The notes: generated from the sequence alone by a model not told the origin. A DNA stretch of 64,000 nucleotides from Cardiocondyla obscurior (GCF_019399895.1 NC_091883.1:538377-602376); one strand, 5' to 3'; counted from the first letter of the stretch, positions 28,644-40,469 are shown. Made by a program: numbers and translations.

Positions 28644-30219
28644 AATGAAACAAGCAAATTTAAAATTTCAGCCAGATAAATGTAAATTTTTTAAAAATGT
28701 AGTAACGTATCTAGGGCATATAATTGGAAAAGATGGAGTCAAACCGGATCCTAAGAAAATTGAAGCTGTGTAAAATTTTCCAGTACCCAAAAATCCGACA
28801 ATTTTTAGGTCTAGCAGGATATTACCGTAGATTTATTAAAGGATTTTCGAAAATCGCGAAACCATTAACAAATTCATTAAAGAAAGAAGAATTTAAATGG
28901 GGAGAAAAAGAACAAAAATGTTTTGAAATTTTAAAAGAAGCGTTATGTAAGAAACCAATTTTACAATATCCAGATTTCAGGAAACCATTTCTTTTAACAA
29001 CTGATGCATCTGATAGAGCAATCGGAGGAATATTAAGTCAAGGAACAATTGGCAAAGATCAACCGATAAGTTATGCATCACGGGTATTAAATGATGCAGA
29101 GAAAAATTATTTAACAGTAAAAAAAAAATTATTAGCGATAGTATATTACGTACATTATTTTCGACCTTATTTATATGGAAAGAAATTTATATTAATAACA
29201 GATCATAAACCATTAACTTGGTTAAATAAATTAAAAGATCCTACTTCGCGACTTGCACGGTGGAGGATTAAACTATCAAAATACGAGTGTGAAATTATTT
29301 ATAAACCAGGGAAAATTAATGCAAATGCAGATGCGTTATCGCGTAACCCTATAACAGGAGTATATCAGATACAATTGGACTTTGATGCAATTGAAAAATG
29401 CCCAGAAGATGAGGAGGCTAGGGAAAAAAATGCGGATCCGAAACCATTGGTAGCCTCACCTAGAGAAGGAACAATGGAAGAAGAACCGGAACCGATAACA
29501 ACCGGAATGCAAACGCGAAATATGACAGAAGGTGAAAGTGTTCCTTTCACTAAAAAGGAATTAAAAGAACCATTATTTTATGAACAAACAATTCAAGCAG
29601 AAATTCATAGAAATCTAGAAGAACAAATCAACATTAAAGAACGAGTTAATTCTGAAGAAATAATTAAAAGAACGAATTTAAGAAAATTAAAAAATAAACG
29701 AAAAGAAGAAGAAAGAAGGAATGAAATAGTAAATCAATTAGAACCAATTGAGGAAGAGATTATAACAAATATACCCGAACAACAAATAGTAATACCGCCA
29801 AATCTTCAACAAATAATAGAAAAATTATCTGAAGAATTGGAAGAAAACGAGGAAGAATATAATCAAAGAGAAATGACGCCAAATGAATTAAACCAAGGAA
29901 TAAGTATAAATGAAGAAAATTTTGAAATTGAACAAGAATTATCAGAGGAAGAGGATCAAGATGAACAAATTTATAAAAATAAAGGGAAATATTTTAAGGA
30001 AAATAAAGAAGAAAGTGATTCAGATTTAAATTTTGATATAAATTTTAATGAAATGGACATTGATGAATCAACACAGGAAATAGAAAGACAAATGCTAACT
30101 CGAAATCAAAAACAAAGTATAATCAATAGTCGAGATCAAATTTTTATGCGGAAAGAACATTATTTATATTTTCTGACTGCAGATCATAAAAAATGTGATG
30201 AAGGGGGAAAACAATTATA
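28644..30219 (+). pseudogene. pol: Gypsy RT end, RNase H and linker
   Basis: The sequence resumes RT after the solo LTR with QANLKFQPDKCKFF and YLGHIIGKDGV, breaks frame at 28772 (a TAA in the RT end), and is open from 28724 for RNase H: LLTTDASDRAIGGILS, TDHKPLTWLN and NANADALSRNP. A long charged linker with many Glu and Lys and an internal PFTKKELKEP follows, as in the pol at 57180. The frame then enters a MITE at 30220. The composition is very AT-rich compared with the GC-rich elements at 1-20 kb. Confidence 0.78.
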
Positions 30220-30703
30220 CAGGGTGTTTGAAATAAGGTTTCCTTTCCGGTAACTGTAGATAGATATCGGGAATACAAATCGAAAAGTCAGATATCATTT
30301 AGTAAAATTCGTAACCGTTACCGAGTAAGAAATTACTGAATTTTGACGAATTAGCGCGGAGCACATAATAAGTCGGGCGCGGCAGGTGAGAGCGGGTGGG
30401 ACTTAGGGAGAGAACGGGGGTGAAACACCGCGCGACAATTGTGGGGTGGGGGTGGGAGGAATCAACGCGTGGTGTGATAGACAATTGTCGCGCGGCGTTT
30501 CACCCCCGTTCTCTCCCTAAGGTCCACCCGCTCTCACCTGCCGCGCCCGACTTATTATGTGCTCTGCGCTAATTCGTCAAAATTCAGTAATTTCTTACTC
30601 GGTAACGGTTACGAATTTCACTAAATGATATCTGACTTTTCGATTGGTATTCCCGATATCTATCTACAGTTACCGGGAAGGAAACCTTATTTCAAACACC
30701 CTG
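30220..30703. mobile_element. Foldback MITE 1 with TA duplication
   Basis: Two 223-bp arms (30220-30442 and 30481-30703) are near-perfect inverted repeats around a 38-bp loop. The ends are CAGGGTGTTT and AAACACCCTG, flanked by TA on both sides, the target duplication of Tc1/mariner-type transposases. It has no coding capacity and interrupts Gypsy pol. Confidence 0.88.
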
Positions 30704-31095
30704 TATAAGCAAAATTTAATACCTAAAATTAAAGAAAAGACAGTAGGAAATATCGAAGTAATTAAAAAGGGAAATAAATTTCATTTAACTTTAATTTGTA
30801 AAGAAAATAATAATAAAAAAATGACTAGAGAAACGTTATTAATATTTATTCAGAAACTACGAGAAATCTTTAAGAGAAATTTAATAGAAATAGTTAATAT
30901 AGCAAAAACGGAAGTTGATAATGTTGGATGGAAAGAAATTTTAAATCAAATTCAAGAATCAATTCGAGGAATGTCAATTAAAATCATAGTGTGTCATGGG
31001 CTTGTAACAATTCCAAAAATAGAAAAACGAAAAAATATTATTAAAGTAGCTCATTCTTCAAAAATCGGAGGTTATAAGGGAATAACTAAGACATA
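30704..31095 (+). pseudogene. pol: Gypsy pol segment between two MITEs
   Basis: This is the stretch from the RNase H linker to the integrase zinc region, collinear with about 58080-58440 of the full-length element. It includes FHLTLICKENNNKKMTRETL and then HSSKIGGYKGITKTY, the H-x-H part of the integrase zinc finger. Frame is kept from 30710 to the second MITE. There are no catalytic residues here. Confidence 0.65.
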
Positions 31096-31469
31096 CAGGG
31101 TATCCCAGATCAGTGGACGATGCCGAAAATGATAGGTAGATTTAATCGAATTAAAACGAAAAGTCTTTTACCATTTTGAAAAATTCTCAATAGTTTTCGA
31201 GAAAATAATTAAAATATATAAAATGTATAAGCGTAAGAGCGACAAGAAAGCTGCGCGTGAGTGAGCACGACAGTAGAATGGCTAGAAATAACACCGTCGT
31301 CTGTCGCGCTCACTCAGCCCACGCTTCTTCGTCGCTCTTACGCGTATATAAATTAATTTTTTTCTTGAAAACTATTGAGAATTTTTCAAAATGGTACAGG
31401 ACTTTTCGTTTTAATTCGATTAAATCTACCTATCATTTTCGGCATCGTCCACTGATCTGGGACACCCTG
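31096..31469. mobile_element. Foldback MITE 2 with TA duplication
   Basis: It begins CAGGGTATCCCAGATCAGTG and ends with the inverse, flanked by TA (31094-31095 and 31470-31471). The arms pair over most of their length (GGTAGATTTAATCGAATTAAA and its complement). It starts with the same CAGGGT as MITE 1 but is a different family. It lies in the integrase zinc region. Confidence 0.85.
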
Positions 31470-32383
31470 TATAATAGAATTCGGCAAAAATTTTTCTGGA
31501 ATAATATGAAATCAGAAATACAAAATTTTATTGATCAGTATTTGCAATGTCAAAAGAAAAAATTAATAAGAGTTAAAACCAAGCAACCCATGTTAATTAC
31601 TGACACACCTTTTTCGTCATTTGAAAAAATATCAATGGACATTGTCGGTTCATTACCAGAAACAACAAAAGAAAACTCCTATATATTAACAATCCAACAC
31701 CACCTAACTAAATTTTCCTTAGCAATTCCTTTGAAATCAATTACTGCAGTTAAAGTTGCAGATGCTTTATTAAAATAATTTATTTGTGTATTTGGAGCAC
31801 CCAAGATAATTTTAACTGATCGAGGAACAAATTTTATGAGTAATTTAATAAAAAGATTTACCAAATAATTTAAGATTAAACAATTTACAACAACGGCCTT
31901 CTACCCACAAGCCAATGGAGCTTTAGAACGGTCACATTTGGTTTTAATAGAGTATTTAAAACAATACGTTAATAAATTCACAGAATGGGATGAATTATTA
32001 GAATATGCAACGTTTTTTTATAATACAAGTGTTCATGAATCCACTGGATATACTCCCTATGAGTTGGTATTTGGTAAATTAGCCAGAGAACCATCCAGTA
32101 AAATAATTGATGAAATTAAAGAAGAAACATATGATGATTATTTAAATAAATTAATGACAAATATTCATACTGTTCAAGAATTGGCAAGAGAATGTTTAAT
32201 TGCATCTAAAATAAAATCAAAATTTTATTATGACAAGAAAATTAATCCACAAATGTTTCAAATTAATGATCAAATTTTCCTTTTAAATGAACCAAAGAAA
32301 GGAAAATTGAGTGATCAATATTCGGGACCCTTGACAATTTTGGATATATTACTGTTCAAAGATTTGAAATTAGTAATTAATTA
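31470..32383 (+). pseudogene. pol: Gypsy integrase, two in-frame stops
   Basis: After the MITE the frame continues RIRQKFFWNNM, the zinc-region CQKKK, the first Asp in MDIVGSLPET, the second in LTDRGTNF and the Glu in NGALERSHLVLIEYL, so the DDE triad is complete. TAA stops at about 31776-31778 and 31866-31868 break it into ORFs 31257-31778 and 31938-32456 (the ends of both lie in other sequence). DQYSGPLTILD is the GPY/F-like module. Sequence identity to pol at 57180-59426 is evident by eye. The element ends at 32383 at a junction with TGTCACC. Confidence 0.78.
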
Positions 32384-33002
32384 TGTCACCGCCGCGGGGG
32401 CAGCACCTCGTGGCCGATCGCCGGCGACGGATCGATATCGATCTGTCGTTCGATAATTGCCTCCGGTTCTTGAAGGCGTTGCCGGCTCGAGGCTTATCAT
32501 TGTTCGTTTAGCTGTGCCAAGCATCACCTCGTATGCAACAACGTGCAGTGTGCTTCTCCAAGAATTCTTACTCATCGTGCGACTCATCAGAAAACTCAAC
32601 GCTTTGTCTCCAGTGCAACTTATCCAGAGCATCCTCGCCGTGTGCAACACGCCCGGAATCGTCTGGAAGACATCACCCTGTGGCACGAGGCGTGTTGAAC
32701 CTCGTGCTCAGTAACTCGTCTGATCTCGCAGCGTGATCTCACGATTAATAGAATTGTGACTCGGTAAACTCAGTGCGGAAATTCAAAGACAATTAAAAGG
32801 ACTATCGACTCAGGACTAACTCACGCTTAAAAACTCATTTCTAGAATCAGTGCGGATCTCACAAGGCGAACACGTGCTCACCGCGTGCTTCCGCGTGACT
32901 CGCACACAAAGAACTTCCACCCGCTTGTTTGCATAAAATAAAACCGGCCACGACTGCGTAACATTCCCGCGGCGTTTCGTATAAAATTCTCATTTTTGTA
33001 AC
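32384..33002. repeat. Probable solo LTR or LTR-like insert
   Basis: The segment begins TGTCACCGCC and a plausible end is TTTTGTAACA at 33002; it is GC-rich at the start and AT-rich at the end, with AATAAA near 32937. The two flanks belong to different elements (Gypsy pol to the left, Copia to the right), so no target duplication can be used. ORFs in it (32457-32714, 32533-32736) look incidental. Confidence 0.35.
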
Positions 33003-33009
33003 ACTCATT

Positions 33010-34423
33010 TTTATACGCCTCAAGAGTAAATAATGTTATCACCCAAAAGGAAAGATTACACAGAATATTAGGTCATGTTAATTTTAAATATTTGGAGCAC
33101 ATGTGTAAAAATAAATATGTAGATGGAATACCGGATAAATTAGAATTTGATTAATTTAAATGTGCTACTTGTATTAAAAATAAAATGCACAATCTTCCTT
33201 TTGAAAATCAAAGGACTAAAGCCAAAAATTTATTAGAAATTATACATTGTAATTTAAATGGTCCTTATGAGACGAAAGGTTTAAATGGTGAGATATTTTC
33301 TTACTATTATTGATGATTTTAGTAAAGCAGCAAAAATATATACAATAAAATCTAAATCACTGGTATATGATTGTTTTGCCGATTACGTAAATAATATTGA
33401 AAATTTACTGGTAAAAAAATTAAAAAATTAAGATGTGATAATGGAAGGGAATATATTAATAAAGACATATATAATTTAGCTAAAAATAAAGGATTTATAA
33501 TAGAACCGTGTCCACCATATGTTCATCAATTAAATGGTACAGCTGAACGTTAAAATAGAACCATAATGGATATAGCAAGATGTTTATTAACAGAATCAAA
33601 TTTAAATAAAAAATTTTGGAGAGAAATAATTAGAACTGCATCATACTTTAAAAATAGAATCTTAACAAATACCGAAATTAAAAAAACACCCTATGAAATT
33701 TTAACAGGAATGAAACCAAACATTAAAAATTTACCTTTATATGGAAGTAAAGTTTTCGTTAGAGTATCAAAAGAAAAGCGTAGTTCAAAGTGGGATCGTA
33801 AAGCCGATCTTGGTCTATTAATAGGATATAAAAACGTAGGATACAAAGTTTTAATAAATAATAAAATAACAATCGCTAGACACGTAGATATTATAGAAGA
33901 TGAAGAAAATTTAATAGAATATAGTAATAATGATAATAACGTTGCTTGCAAGGAAGAAGATAATAATATTAATTTTGGTAACGATACAATAATAATTAGC
34001 TCAGATGAAGAAATGGATATGAATCAAAGCCTTAGAAGACAGGATAAAATTAGGAAATCATCTAAAAATAGGAAAAGACCCGATAGATATGGTGATAATA
34101 TTGCTACAGATTTTGTATATGTTAACTATGTAAGTGCGGACAGTCCTCTTAATTATGATGAAGCAATAAATTCAAAAGAAGCAGACGGCTGGAAACAAGC
34201 CATGAATAAAGAAATAGAATGTTTAATAAAAAATAAAACATGGGAATTAGTTCCGTCACCAGCCAATAAAAAAAATTTTTAATGTAAAATGGATATTTAC
34301 AAAAAAACCGAATAATTAAAAAAAACTAGGCTAGTGGTTTGAGGATTTGAACAAAAAGAAAATTTTGAAGATATATATTCACCGGTAGCAAAGATGCAAA
34401 CTCTAAAACTTCTATTAAGCTAT
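33010..34423 (+). pseudogene. pol: Copia retrotransposon remnant (integrase to RT start)
   Basis: The left part has the GAG-pre-integrase motif (RILGHVNFKYLEHM and CATC). The integrase end and connection region form one open frame, 33566-34282: NRTIMDIARCLLTESNLNKK, RILTNTEIKKTPYEILTGMK, and then the RT lead-in EAINSKEADGWKQAMNKEIE. Stops and shifts occur at 33150, 33310-33330, 33430 and 34280-34340. It is cut at 34423 by long-LTR copy B, and continues after it at 37471. This is the only Ty1/Copia element I see in the window. Confidence 0.8.
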
Positions 34424-35124
34424 TGTTACGTCCTCGGACTCCACATCTTCTTTTTTCCGACACGCGTTCAATAAATTAGATAAAAAGAGTAAACCGTAAC
34501 TATTTGGTGACAAGAGAGAACTTCCAGGCTTCCAGAAGAAATAATTTACACTCCGAAATCCTTATCGCCGGATGCTTAAATTAAACTTAGAATAATCACG
34601 GCATAGATACCGACGGAAAATTAAACAGAAAACTCTTCAAAGAATATTAGAAGGAACCTAAAACGATTTAGAATAAATATCAAATATCTGGCGATAAGTG
34701 AAGCACTTGAGATCGCAACTACAAAGTATAAACAAACGAAGGGGGCGAAAGTCCTGCGGTCGTAAGAATATGACACGCGACCGGATCCCATAAACAAACG
34801 CGACCCGGTAATAACGAAAAGGAGTCCTTAAGAATTTTCTCCCAACTATTAATGACAATATTCTGGGAGGTTGGAAGGGGAAGCCATGCGGGCGGAGTTT
34901 GGTACAACCGAATTTTATCTCTCGGGCCAATAGATATCGGGAACTCCTCACCACTAATTAAAAATCTAAGGATGAAAACTAGAGCTTAGAAAAATCGGAG
35001 AAGGGATGAGATCCGAATAACCAATAATTAAGAAAAAGAAAAGTGGAGGGACACGGCCGGCAAATCAGAGCACTGACTTTTTCAAAAATGAAAATCCGGC
35101 GCTAGCCCACCCCTTTTCCAAGGT

Positions 35125-35131
35125 TATAAAA
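35125..35131 (+). promoter_or_regulatory. TATA box of LTR copy B
   Basis: TATAAAA in the context AGGTTATAAAACC. The equivalent positions in other copies are 38295-38301, 51036-51042 and 63942-63948, each followed by GTG(C/T)T and a CTCAT/CTCTTG start-site-like stretch about 30 nt on. Confidence 0.7.
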
Positions 35132-35300
35132 CCGCGTGTTTCAGCGGGACTCGTGCTCATTCAGTCTCTGAAATTTATTCACATACGAACTATCGCCTTC
35201 ACGTTTTTTTTTTGTGAGACTTGTGACTCCGCTGTGTCAACTCGACATTAATAAAGAAGTTGTGAGGGATTCATCCGAGAGCAACCGAAGGCGACAAAAA

Positions 35301-35697
35301 GTAAGTCTCATTATTTTATTCAACCTTATTACCTCCTTCCTTTTGAAATGGTTCCACTAAAATTCTAAAATTTATATTTCTGAAAAATGAATAACGTAGG
35401 TATTGCCAGGGTGCCGTTCGCGTTTTCCGAAGTAGGCATCTCTCTAGAATCCTTTGAATTCTCCGCTGACTCGATTCGGTTAATGAGTCTCCTCCTGTCA
35501 AAGGTTACGATATGCTGCCAGTAAATGGTGACTATCAAAACCTTAGCTTGAGTGATGGTCCATCCGGTCAGAGATACCGGAAGAATCTTTGAGGCGATCT
35601 ATAGAGAGATCCGAAAGAAGGAATGCGGCGTGTTGCCCTGACATTTTTCCCACTATAATTATTTCATTACAATCAAATTCAAATTGATACCTTTTAG
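35301..35697 (+). promoter_or_regulatory. LTR intron that assembles the start codon (copy B)
   Basis: Exon 1 ends in A at 35300 before GTAAGT, and exon 2 starts TGGAATC at 35698 after CTTTTAG. The join gives ATG GAA TC. Donor, acceptor and exon phase match copies at 38478-38869 and 51170-51609. Confidence 0.65.
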
Positions 35698-36515
35698 TGG
35701 AATCAAGAAACCTTCGGTCCATTAAGAAAAGCCGCGCCCGAAGACATCGCAAGATCCGGGAGTTGCGAGAATTGGTCAAAAGCTTCTTCGTCCAATTCTT
35801 ATTCGCGGCAGCGCCAAGGGAGATCACAACGGAACCTCCGAAAACAAGATCAGAGCGATCATGGTCTCCTCCGCCCACCGTACCTCCCAACTCGCCGTTT
35901 AACGGTGAAGACCCTGAGTCAGGGGAGAACACTCCGCCGCGAACATCATCACCGTCGCGTTCGAGGTCAACTACGTCGTCCGAACCTGAGCCGGAGCTGT
36001 TCCGCCCTACTTCTTTATCCTACACTCCAGATGTTTCTCTGAATTCCTCCGGACCTTCTCCTGGAGTTGCTCCTAGAGCATGTTCCTCTCCCATCCCGTC
36101 ACCAATTCCTTATCCTGGGGAACCCGAGGAGGTCGACTCCCTTGCCGAGGATGAAACCATCTCATGGCATGAGCCTGACAGCCCGGAACATTTCCCTTCT
36201 CCCGCCCCGAGCGTAGAATTCCTGGAGGAGCAAGAGGAACCGAGAGAGGTCGTAGACCCTCTCCTCGAACTCCTCCGGAGGACCTGCACTCCGTGGACGG
36301 ATCCTGTCCCGGAAAAGGCCTATACAATAGGCCCCGATTCATTTGATCCCGAGGAGATCAGGAGAGAGGCCAGAAGGGCGACTCCTGATCATAATATTCT
36401 CATTTACTATCCCGGGGTGGAACATCCCTTCTTGGCTCCGATCAGGTTGATCGACAGAGTATTTCCAAGGTCGAAGGCCCGGATCACAGAAATCGTAGAG
36501 ATAGATTTAGAGTAA
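35698..36515 (+). CDS. LTR-encoded protein, copy B, intact (272 aa)
   Basis: With the A at 35300 the frame encodes 272 aa. The N-terminus is a basic amphipathic-looking stretch (SIKKSRARRHRKIRELRELV) followed by a hydrophobic run (SFFVQFLFAAAP). The middle is Ser/Pro-rich and acidic with repeated PEPELFRPT- and PGEPEEVDSLAEDE-type segments. The C-terminal 110 residues are the best conserved, with VDPLLELLRRTCTPWTDPVP, IYYPGVEHPFLAPIRLIDRV and FPRSKARITEIVEIDLE. No stop or frameshift is present although the parent element is otherwise gone. I do not recognise the family. An acidic/proline-rich body with a basic head would suit a nuclear regulator or adaptor, but that is a guess. Confidence 0.7.
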
Positions 36516-36701
36516 TGTCCTCAATCTCAAATTATATTTGTTAGTTTTAAACTTTGTAATTATTACATTTCCCTTTTTCTCTTTCTTTTTTGTGTAATTT
36601 TTAAAATGTTTAAATTATATCTTTTGTTAAGTCTTCTTCCTCTTTCCTTTTATATAATTATCTCACTAAATTCGTATAATTTGTTTTTTTATTCTAAACT
36701 T

Positions 36702-37104
36702 TGTTGCACCGCGAGGGTGCCGTGGGGTTCGTTCTCCGGAGATACTTGTAATATTTGGGAGAATAAAGTCGCCTCTTCGTTTATTCTTGTTCACTTCTTT
36801 ATTTCTTTCTTCCTTTTTTACACTTGTCGTTTAATTAAAGATTCCACGCGAGATACTAGTTAGCGACTGACTGTCCGGGCCGCGGCTGCCCCTATATATC
36901 TCCTACTGTTGCTATGCCAAAAATCATAGCAATCAGCGGAATCGCGGGTGGCAACCGCGACTTGTCCTCGGACTTCGCGTCCCGGCCGGAAATGCCGGGT
37001 TACCTTGATCGGCGGTATTCTGCCGATCAAGCTAAACGGTCGCGCGCGTGCGACATTCCGACGTTATTCCCGAGCCTCTGTTGCTAAGGGCTCGGGATAT
37101 AACA
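36702..37104. mobile_element. Solo LTR nested in copy B, TSD ACTT
   Basis: 403 bp, TGTTGCACC to ATATAACA, with ACTT on both sides (36698-36701 and 37105-37108). Its start can be aligned with the LTRs of the env-bearing Gypsy (9122-9527, 18589-18996), so it is a diverged relative of that family. A sister copy is at 39630-40063. Confidence 0.85.
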
Positions 37105-37212
37105 ACTTGTATTTTAATTAATATTAAAATTGCCAAACTATCTTACTGAAAACTTAGAAATAGTTATTTAAATTATAACCAAAGTATCCTTTGTTGCGAA
37201 AAACCACCTCAA

Positions 37213-37259
37213 GTTCTATCCCAGGGAATAAGAATTAAATTTCTTTCCCTAAAAAGAAC
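37213..37259 (+). other. Conserved RNA hairpin near the LTR end (copy B)
   Basis: GTTCT/AGAAC outer stem and AGGGAA/TTCCCT inner stem, as in copy A. Confidence 0.5.
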
Positions 37260-37470
37260 AAATACTACGCGCTAGCTTCTCCACGTAACCGACTCGAACC
37301 CATTCCTAGCGCGTTTACGCGTGGCCTCTCCAAATACGCGCCACGCATGCATCGGCTATTACGTCACTCTCCAAGTCCTTTCCTCCTCCTTACCAGCTTT
37401 CGTGCCTTTTCCTAAGCATTCGAGAAGCGGTTAACGAACTCGCACAATATTTCCATCTCTTGACGTAACA

Positions 37471-37551
37471 CTATTGTTGTCAAAATAAATTGTCTATATT
37501 TCAAATTGATGTTGAAATAGTGTATATTACTAATAAGTTCAAATTTAACGG
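37471..37551 (+). pseudogene. pol: Copia RT remnant, continuation
   Basis: These 81 bases continue the Copia RT from 34423 after removal of copy B. They encode the FQIDV region of the Copia RT (usual form HQMDV), followed by a stop. The fragment ends where LTR copy C starts. There is no further Copia sequence to the right in the window. Confidence 0.65.
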
Positions 37552-38477
37552 TGTTACGTCCTGTAAACTCCACATCTCCTTTTTTTGACACATGGTTGAT
37601 AAAATAGATAAAGAGAAGTACACCGAATGTATTAATGCCGAAGAAGAGGGTTCTAAGCTTTTAGAAAAATAATTTTTACTAACAGAACATCCTGAAACGC
37701 CAGATGTATAAATATAAAAAAAAAAAAAACTTGTAACAATTGCGCAACAAATGTCAATAAAAATTAAAACGTAAAGGACTTGTCTAAATATTAAAAAGAA
37801 CATTAAAAACTTAGAAAGTTTTGAAATGTCTCAAATTAACAACAAATGTCTGGCGTTAGACAAAGGAAGTTCTGGAAGAAAAATAACTTTTTAAAATCAA
37901 AATTGCACCGTGGATCCTAAGGATTAGAAAAACAAGAAGCCTGCGATAATAAAGATAAGATACGCAGCCGGAAACTATAAAAATTCAGGCAGCAATTGCA
38001 CGCTGCCGATAAAAAGGGTTACTTAAACATTTTTGAATCTGTTATCTGGAAGCTTAAAAAGGCTGAAGCCATGTGGAGAGAAGCCTTTAAAACATTTTCT
38101 CCTAGACCAATAGATATCGGGAACTTCTCACCAAAATTTAGAAACTGAGGGCGAAAACTTAGAAATTTAAGAAAACTGAGAGGAGGGCGACCAATAATTG
38201 CAAAGACGAAAAAGTGGAGGAACAAGCCTAGCAAATAAAATTCTAATTTTTAATAAGACTGAAACTCGACAATGGTCCTCCCCTTTCCCGAGCTTATAAA
38301 ACAGCGTGTTTTGGCGCGACTCGCTCTCATTGTCTCTAAAAATTTAATCGAGAAATATCCGCTGTGAAAAACGTGTTTGTGTGTGAGAGAAGTCGCTAGT
38401 TAGCCAACAAGAAGAAAGTCTGAGCGAGAGGAGCCAACAAGAAAGAACTACGAGTCCTAGATCAAGATCGTCAAGTA

Positions 38478-38869
38478 GTAAGTCTTCATATTGTTTATCT
38501 TTTTGATTCCGCAAAAAATAAAAAGGAAGAGAAAATTATGTCACACATATTTTGAGTAAATGAATTAAGGGAGAGTGAGGGGGTGCCGTTCGCATGTCGA
38601 AACTTTGGAATATCTCTAAAGTCTTACGCCTTCCCGATTACGCAATTTGCATGTTTAGCTTCCATGAGTAGACAAGTGCGATAAGCCGCCAAATTCTGGT
38701 GACTATCTGTGACTCGGAACTCAAAAAAGGTTTCAAGCGATTGTGAATCCGAGAGAAGGTTCAGATAGACGGAAGGATAGAACCGGGGGAAAGAATGCGG
38801 CGAGCTGCCTTTATACATTTAGCTCCTTAATATTCATAATTTAAATATTGAATTAAAATCCTATTTTAG
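38478..38869 (+). promoter_or_regulatory. LTR intron that assembles the start codon (copy C)
   Basis: Exon 1 ends CAAGTA at 38477, the donor is GTAAGT, the acceptor is ATTTTAG, and exon 2 starts TGGAATC at 38870. The join gives ATG. The exon-1 end AAGTA is identical to that in the second LTR family at 28160. Confidence 0.65.
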
Positions 38870-40134
38870 TGGAATCAAGAATCAACCGTACTATAAAGAA
38901 AAGCCGGGCGCGCCGAAATATAAAGATTCGAAATCTGCGCGAACTTGTACAGAGCTTTTTTGTACAATTCTTGTTCGCGGCGGCGCCAGGGGAGATAAAA
39001 ACCGACCTTCCTCGTAGAAGAGGAGAGCGGTCATGGTCTTCTCAACCACCCGCTCCCCCGAATTCACCAACTCCAGAAGAGGTTTCCCCGGACAAGATCA
39101 TTACCGCGGAACCGGCCCGTCTTCCGAGTCCGACACCAGCATATGACTCCTTGAGCGAATTTGAACCTGAGTCGGAGCAGTTCCGCCCTACTACTCCCTC
39201 CCATACTCCTGATATTTCTCTGAATTCTTCCGATCATTCTCCTGGAGCTGTTCCTGTAGCATGCTCCTCTCCCATCTCGTCTTCGATAGTACATCCTGGG
39301 GAACCCGAGGAGGTTGGCTCTTTCGCTGAGGACGATACCGTCTTTTGGCGGAAGCCAAACAGCCCGGAACATTCCCCTTCCCCCGCCCCAAGTGTGGAGT
39401 TCCTTGGAGGGCAAGAGGAACCGAGAGTGATCGTTGATCCTCTCCTCGAGCTCCTCCGGAGAACTTGCACTCCGTGGACGGATCCTGTCCCGGAAAGGGC
39501 CTTCACCATAGGCCCTGACTATTTCGATCCTGAGGAGATCAGGAGAGAGGCCAGCAAAGCATCTCCTGATCAGAACATCCTCGCTTTTTATCCCGGGGTA
39601 GAACACCCTTTCCTTGCTCCGATCAGGTTTGTTGCACCGTGAAGGTGCCGTGGGGTTCGTTCTCCGGAAAATTGTGTATCTGAGCGGGACCGGGGTGCCG
39701 GGAGAATAAAGTCGCTGCCTTATTAAATTGATTTGTTTCTTTATTTTCCTTTGTCTTGCGGATTACAGATGGCCACTTCGCACTAATCACTCGATTATAA
39801 TTTCTACGCGCGAATCTTAATTGCGACTGCCCGTCCGGGCCGCGGCTGCCCCTATATATCTCCTACTGTTGCTATGCCAAAATTCATAGCAATCAGCGGA
39901 ATCGCGGGTGGCAACCGCGACTGTCCTCGGACTTCGCGTCCCGGCCGGAAATGCCGGGTTACCTTGATCGGCGGTATTCTGCCAATCAAGCTAAACGGTC
40001 GCGCGCGTGCGACATTCCAGCGTTATTCCCGAGCTTCTGTTGCCAAGGGCTCGGGATATAACAGGTTAATTGATCGGGTTTTTCCCAGAACAACGGTCAA
40101 GATCTCGGAGATCATCGAGATTGATCTCGAGTAG
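38870..40134 (+). pseudogene. LTR-encoded protein, copy C, split by a solo LTR
   Basis: The frame is open from exon 2 at 38870 to the insertion at 39630 (N-terminal TIKKSRARRNIKIRNLREL, then LFAAAPGEIKTDLP, then VDPLLELLRRTCTPWTDPVP and FLAPIRF). The remaining 20 or so residues, with FPRTTVKISEIIEIDLE, resume at 40068 and stop at 40134. Removing 39630-40063 and one GGTT repeat leaves a continuous frame, so the gene was intact when the LTR landed in it. Compared with copy B there are many amino-acid changes in the Ser/Pro middle but few in the last 110 residues. Confidence 0.72.
39630..40063. mobile_element. Solo LTR nested in copy C, TSD GGTT
   Basis: 434 bp, TGTTGCACC to ATATAACA, with GGTT on both sides (39626-39629 and 40064-40067). 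It is the same family as 36702-37104, sharing long identical stretches such as the CTATATATCTCCTACTGTTG region. Confidence 0.87.
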
Positions 40135-40469
40135 AATTAATTAATTGTCAACGTACCCCTTTGTACACATTTTTGCTCTTCACTGTTTGTATACACATAT
40201 ATTTTATTTCTTACATTTATGGTCGACCGCTGTTTAGTATTTCATATTTGCGCTTTAAAATATTATTTTTTTTATAAATTGTCTAAATTGCCTACTTTAT
40301 TTTAAAAATTAAAAGCGATTAATATTTTTCTTTTTTTTTTATTTTTATTTTCTTTGTTTTATTTTGTATTAGTTAATATTAATAAATGTTTAAGTTAAAA
40401 GTTGCAAACCAAAATTTCTGCATTTTTTAAATAAAACCCTGAAATCCATTTGTTGCGAAACCACCTCCA

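Larger units (their letters stand above)
34424..37470 (+). mobile_element. Long-LTR Gypsy family, copy B: solo LTR with TSD CTAT
   Basis: The ends are TGTTACGTC and GACGTAACA, with CTAT duplicated on both sides (34420-34423 and 37471-37474). The Copia RT frame resumes across it. After removal of the nested LTR 36702-37104 it is about 2.64 kb. It retains a TATA box (35125-35131), a donor, an acceptor, an intact ORF and the U5 hairpin. The U3 part 34424-35124 has no ORF that I believe. It arose by LTR-LTR recombination of a full element. Confidence 0.85.

Noticed and set aside
32384..33002. A full LTR with TSD
   Set aside because: The proposed ends do not form a good inverted repeat and the flanks are different elements, so it is left as a low-confidence repeat.
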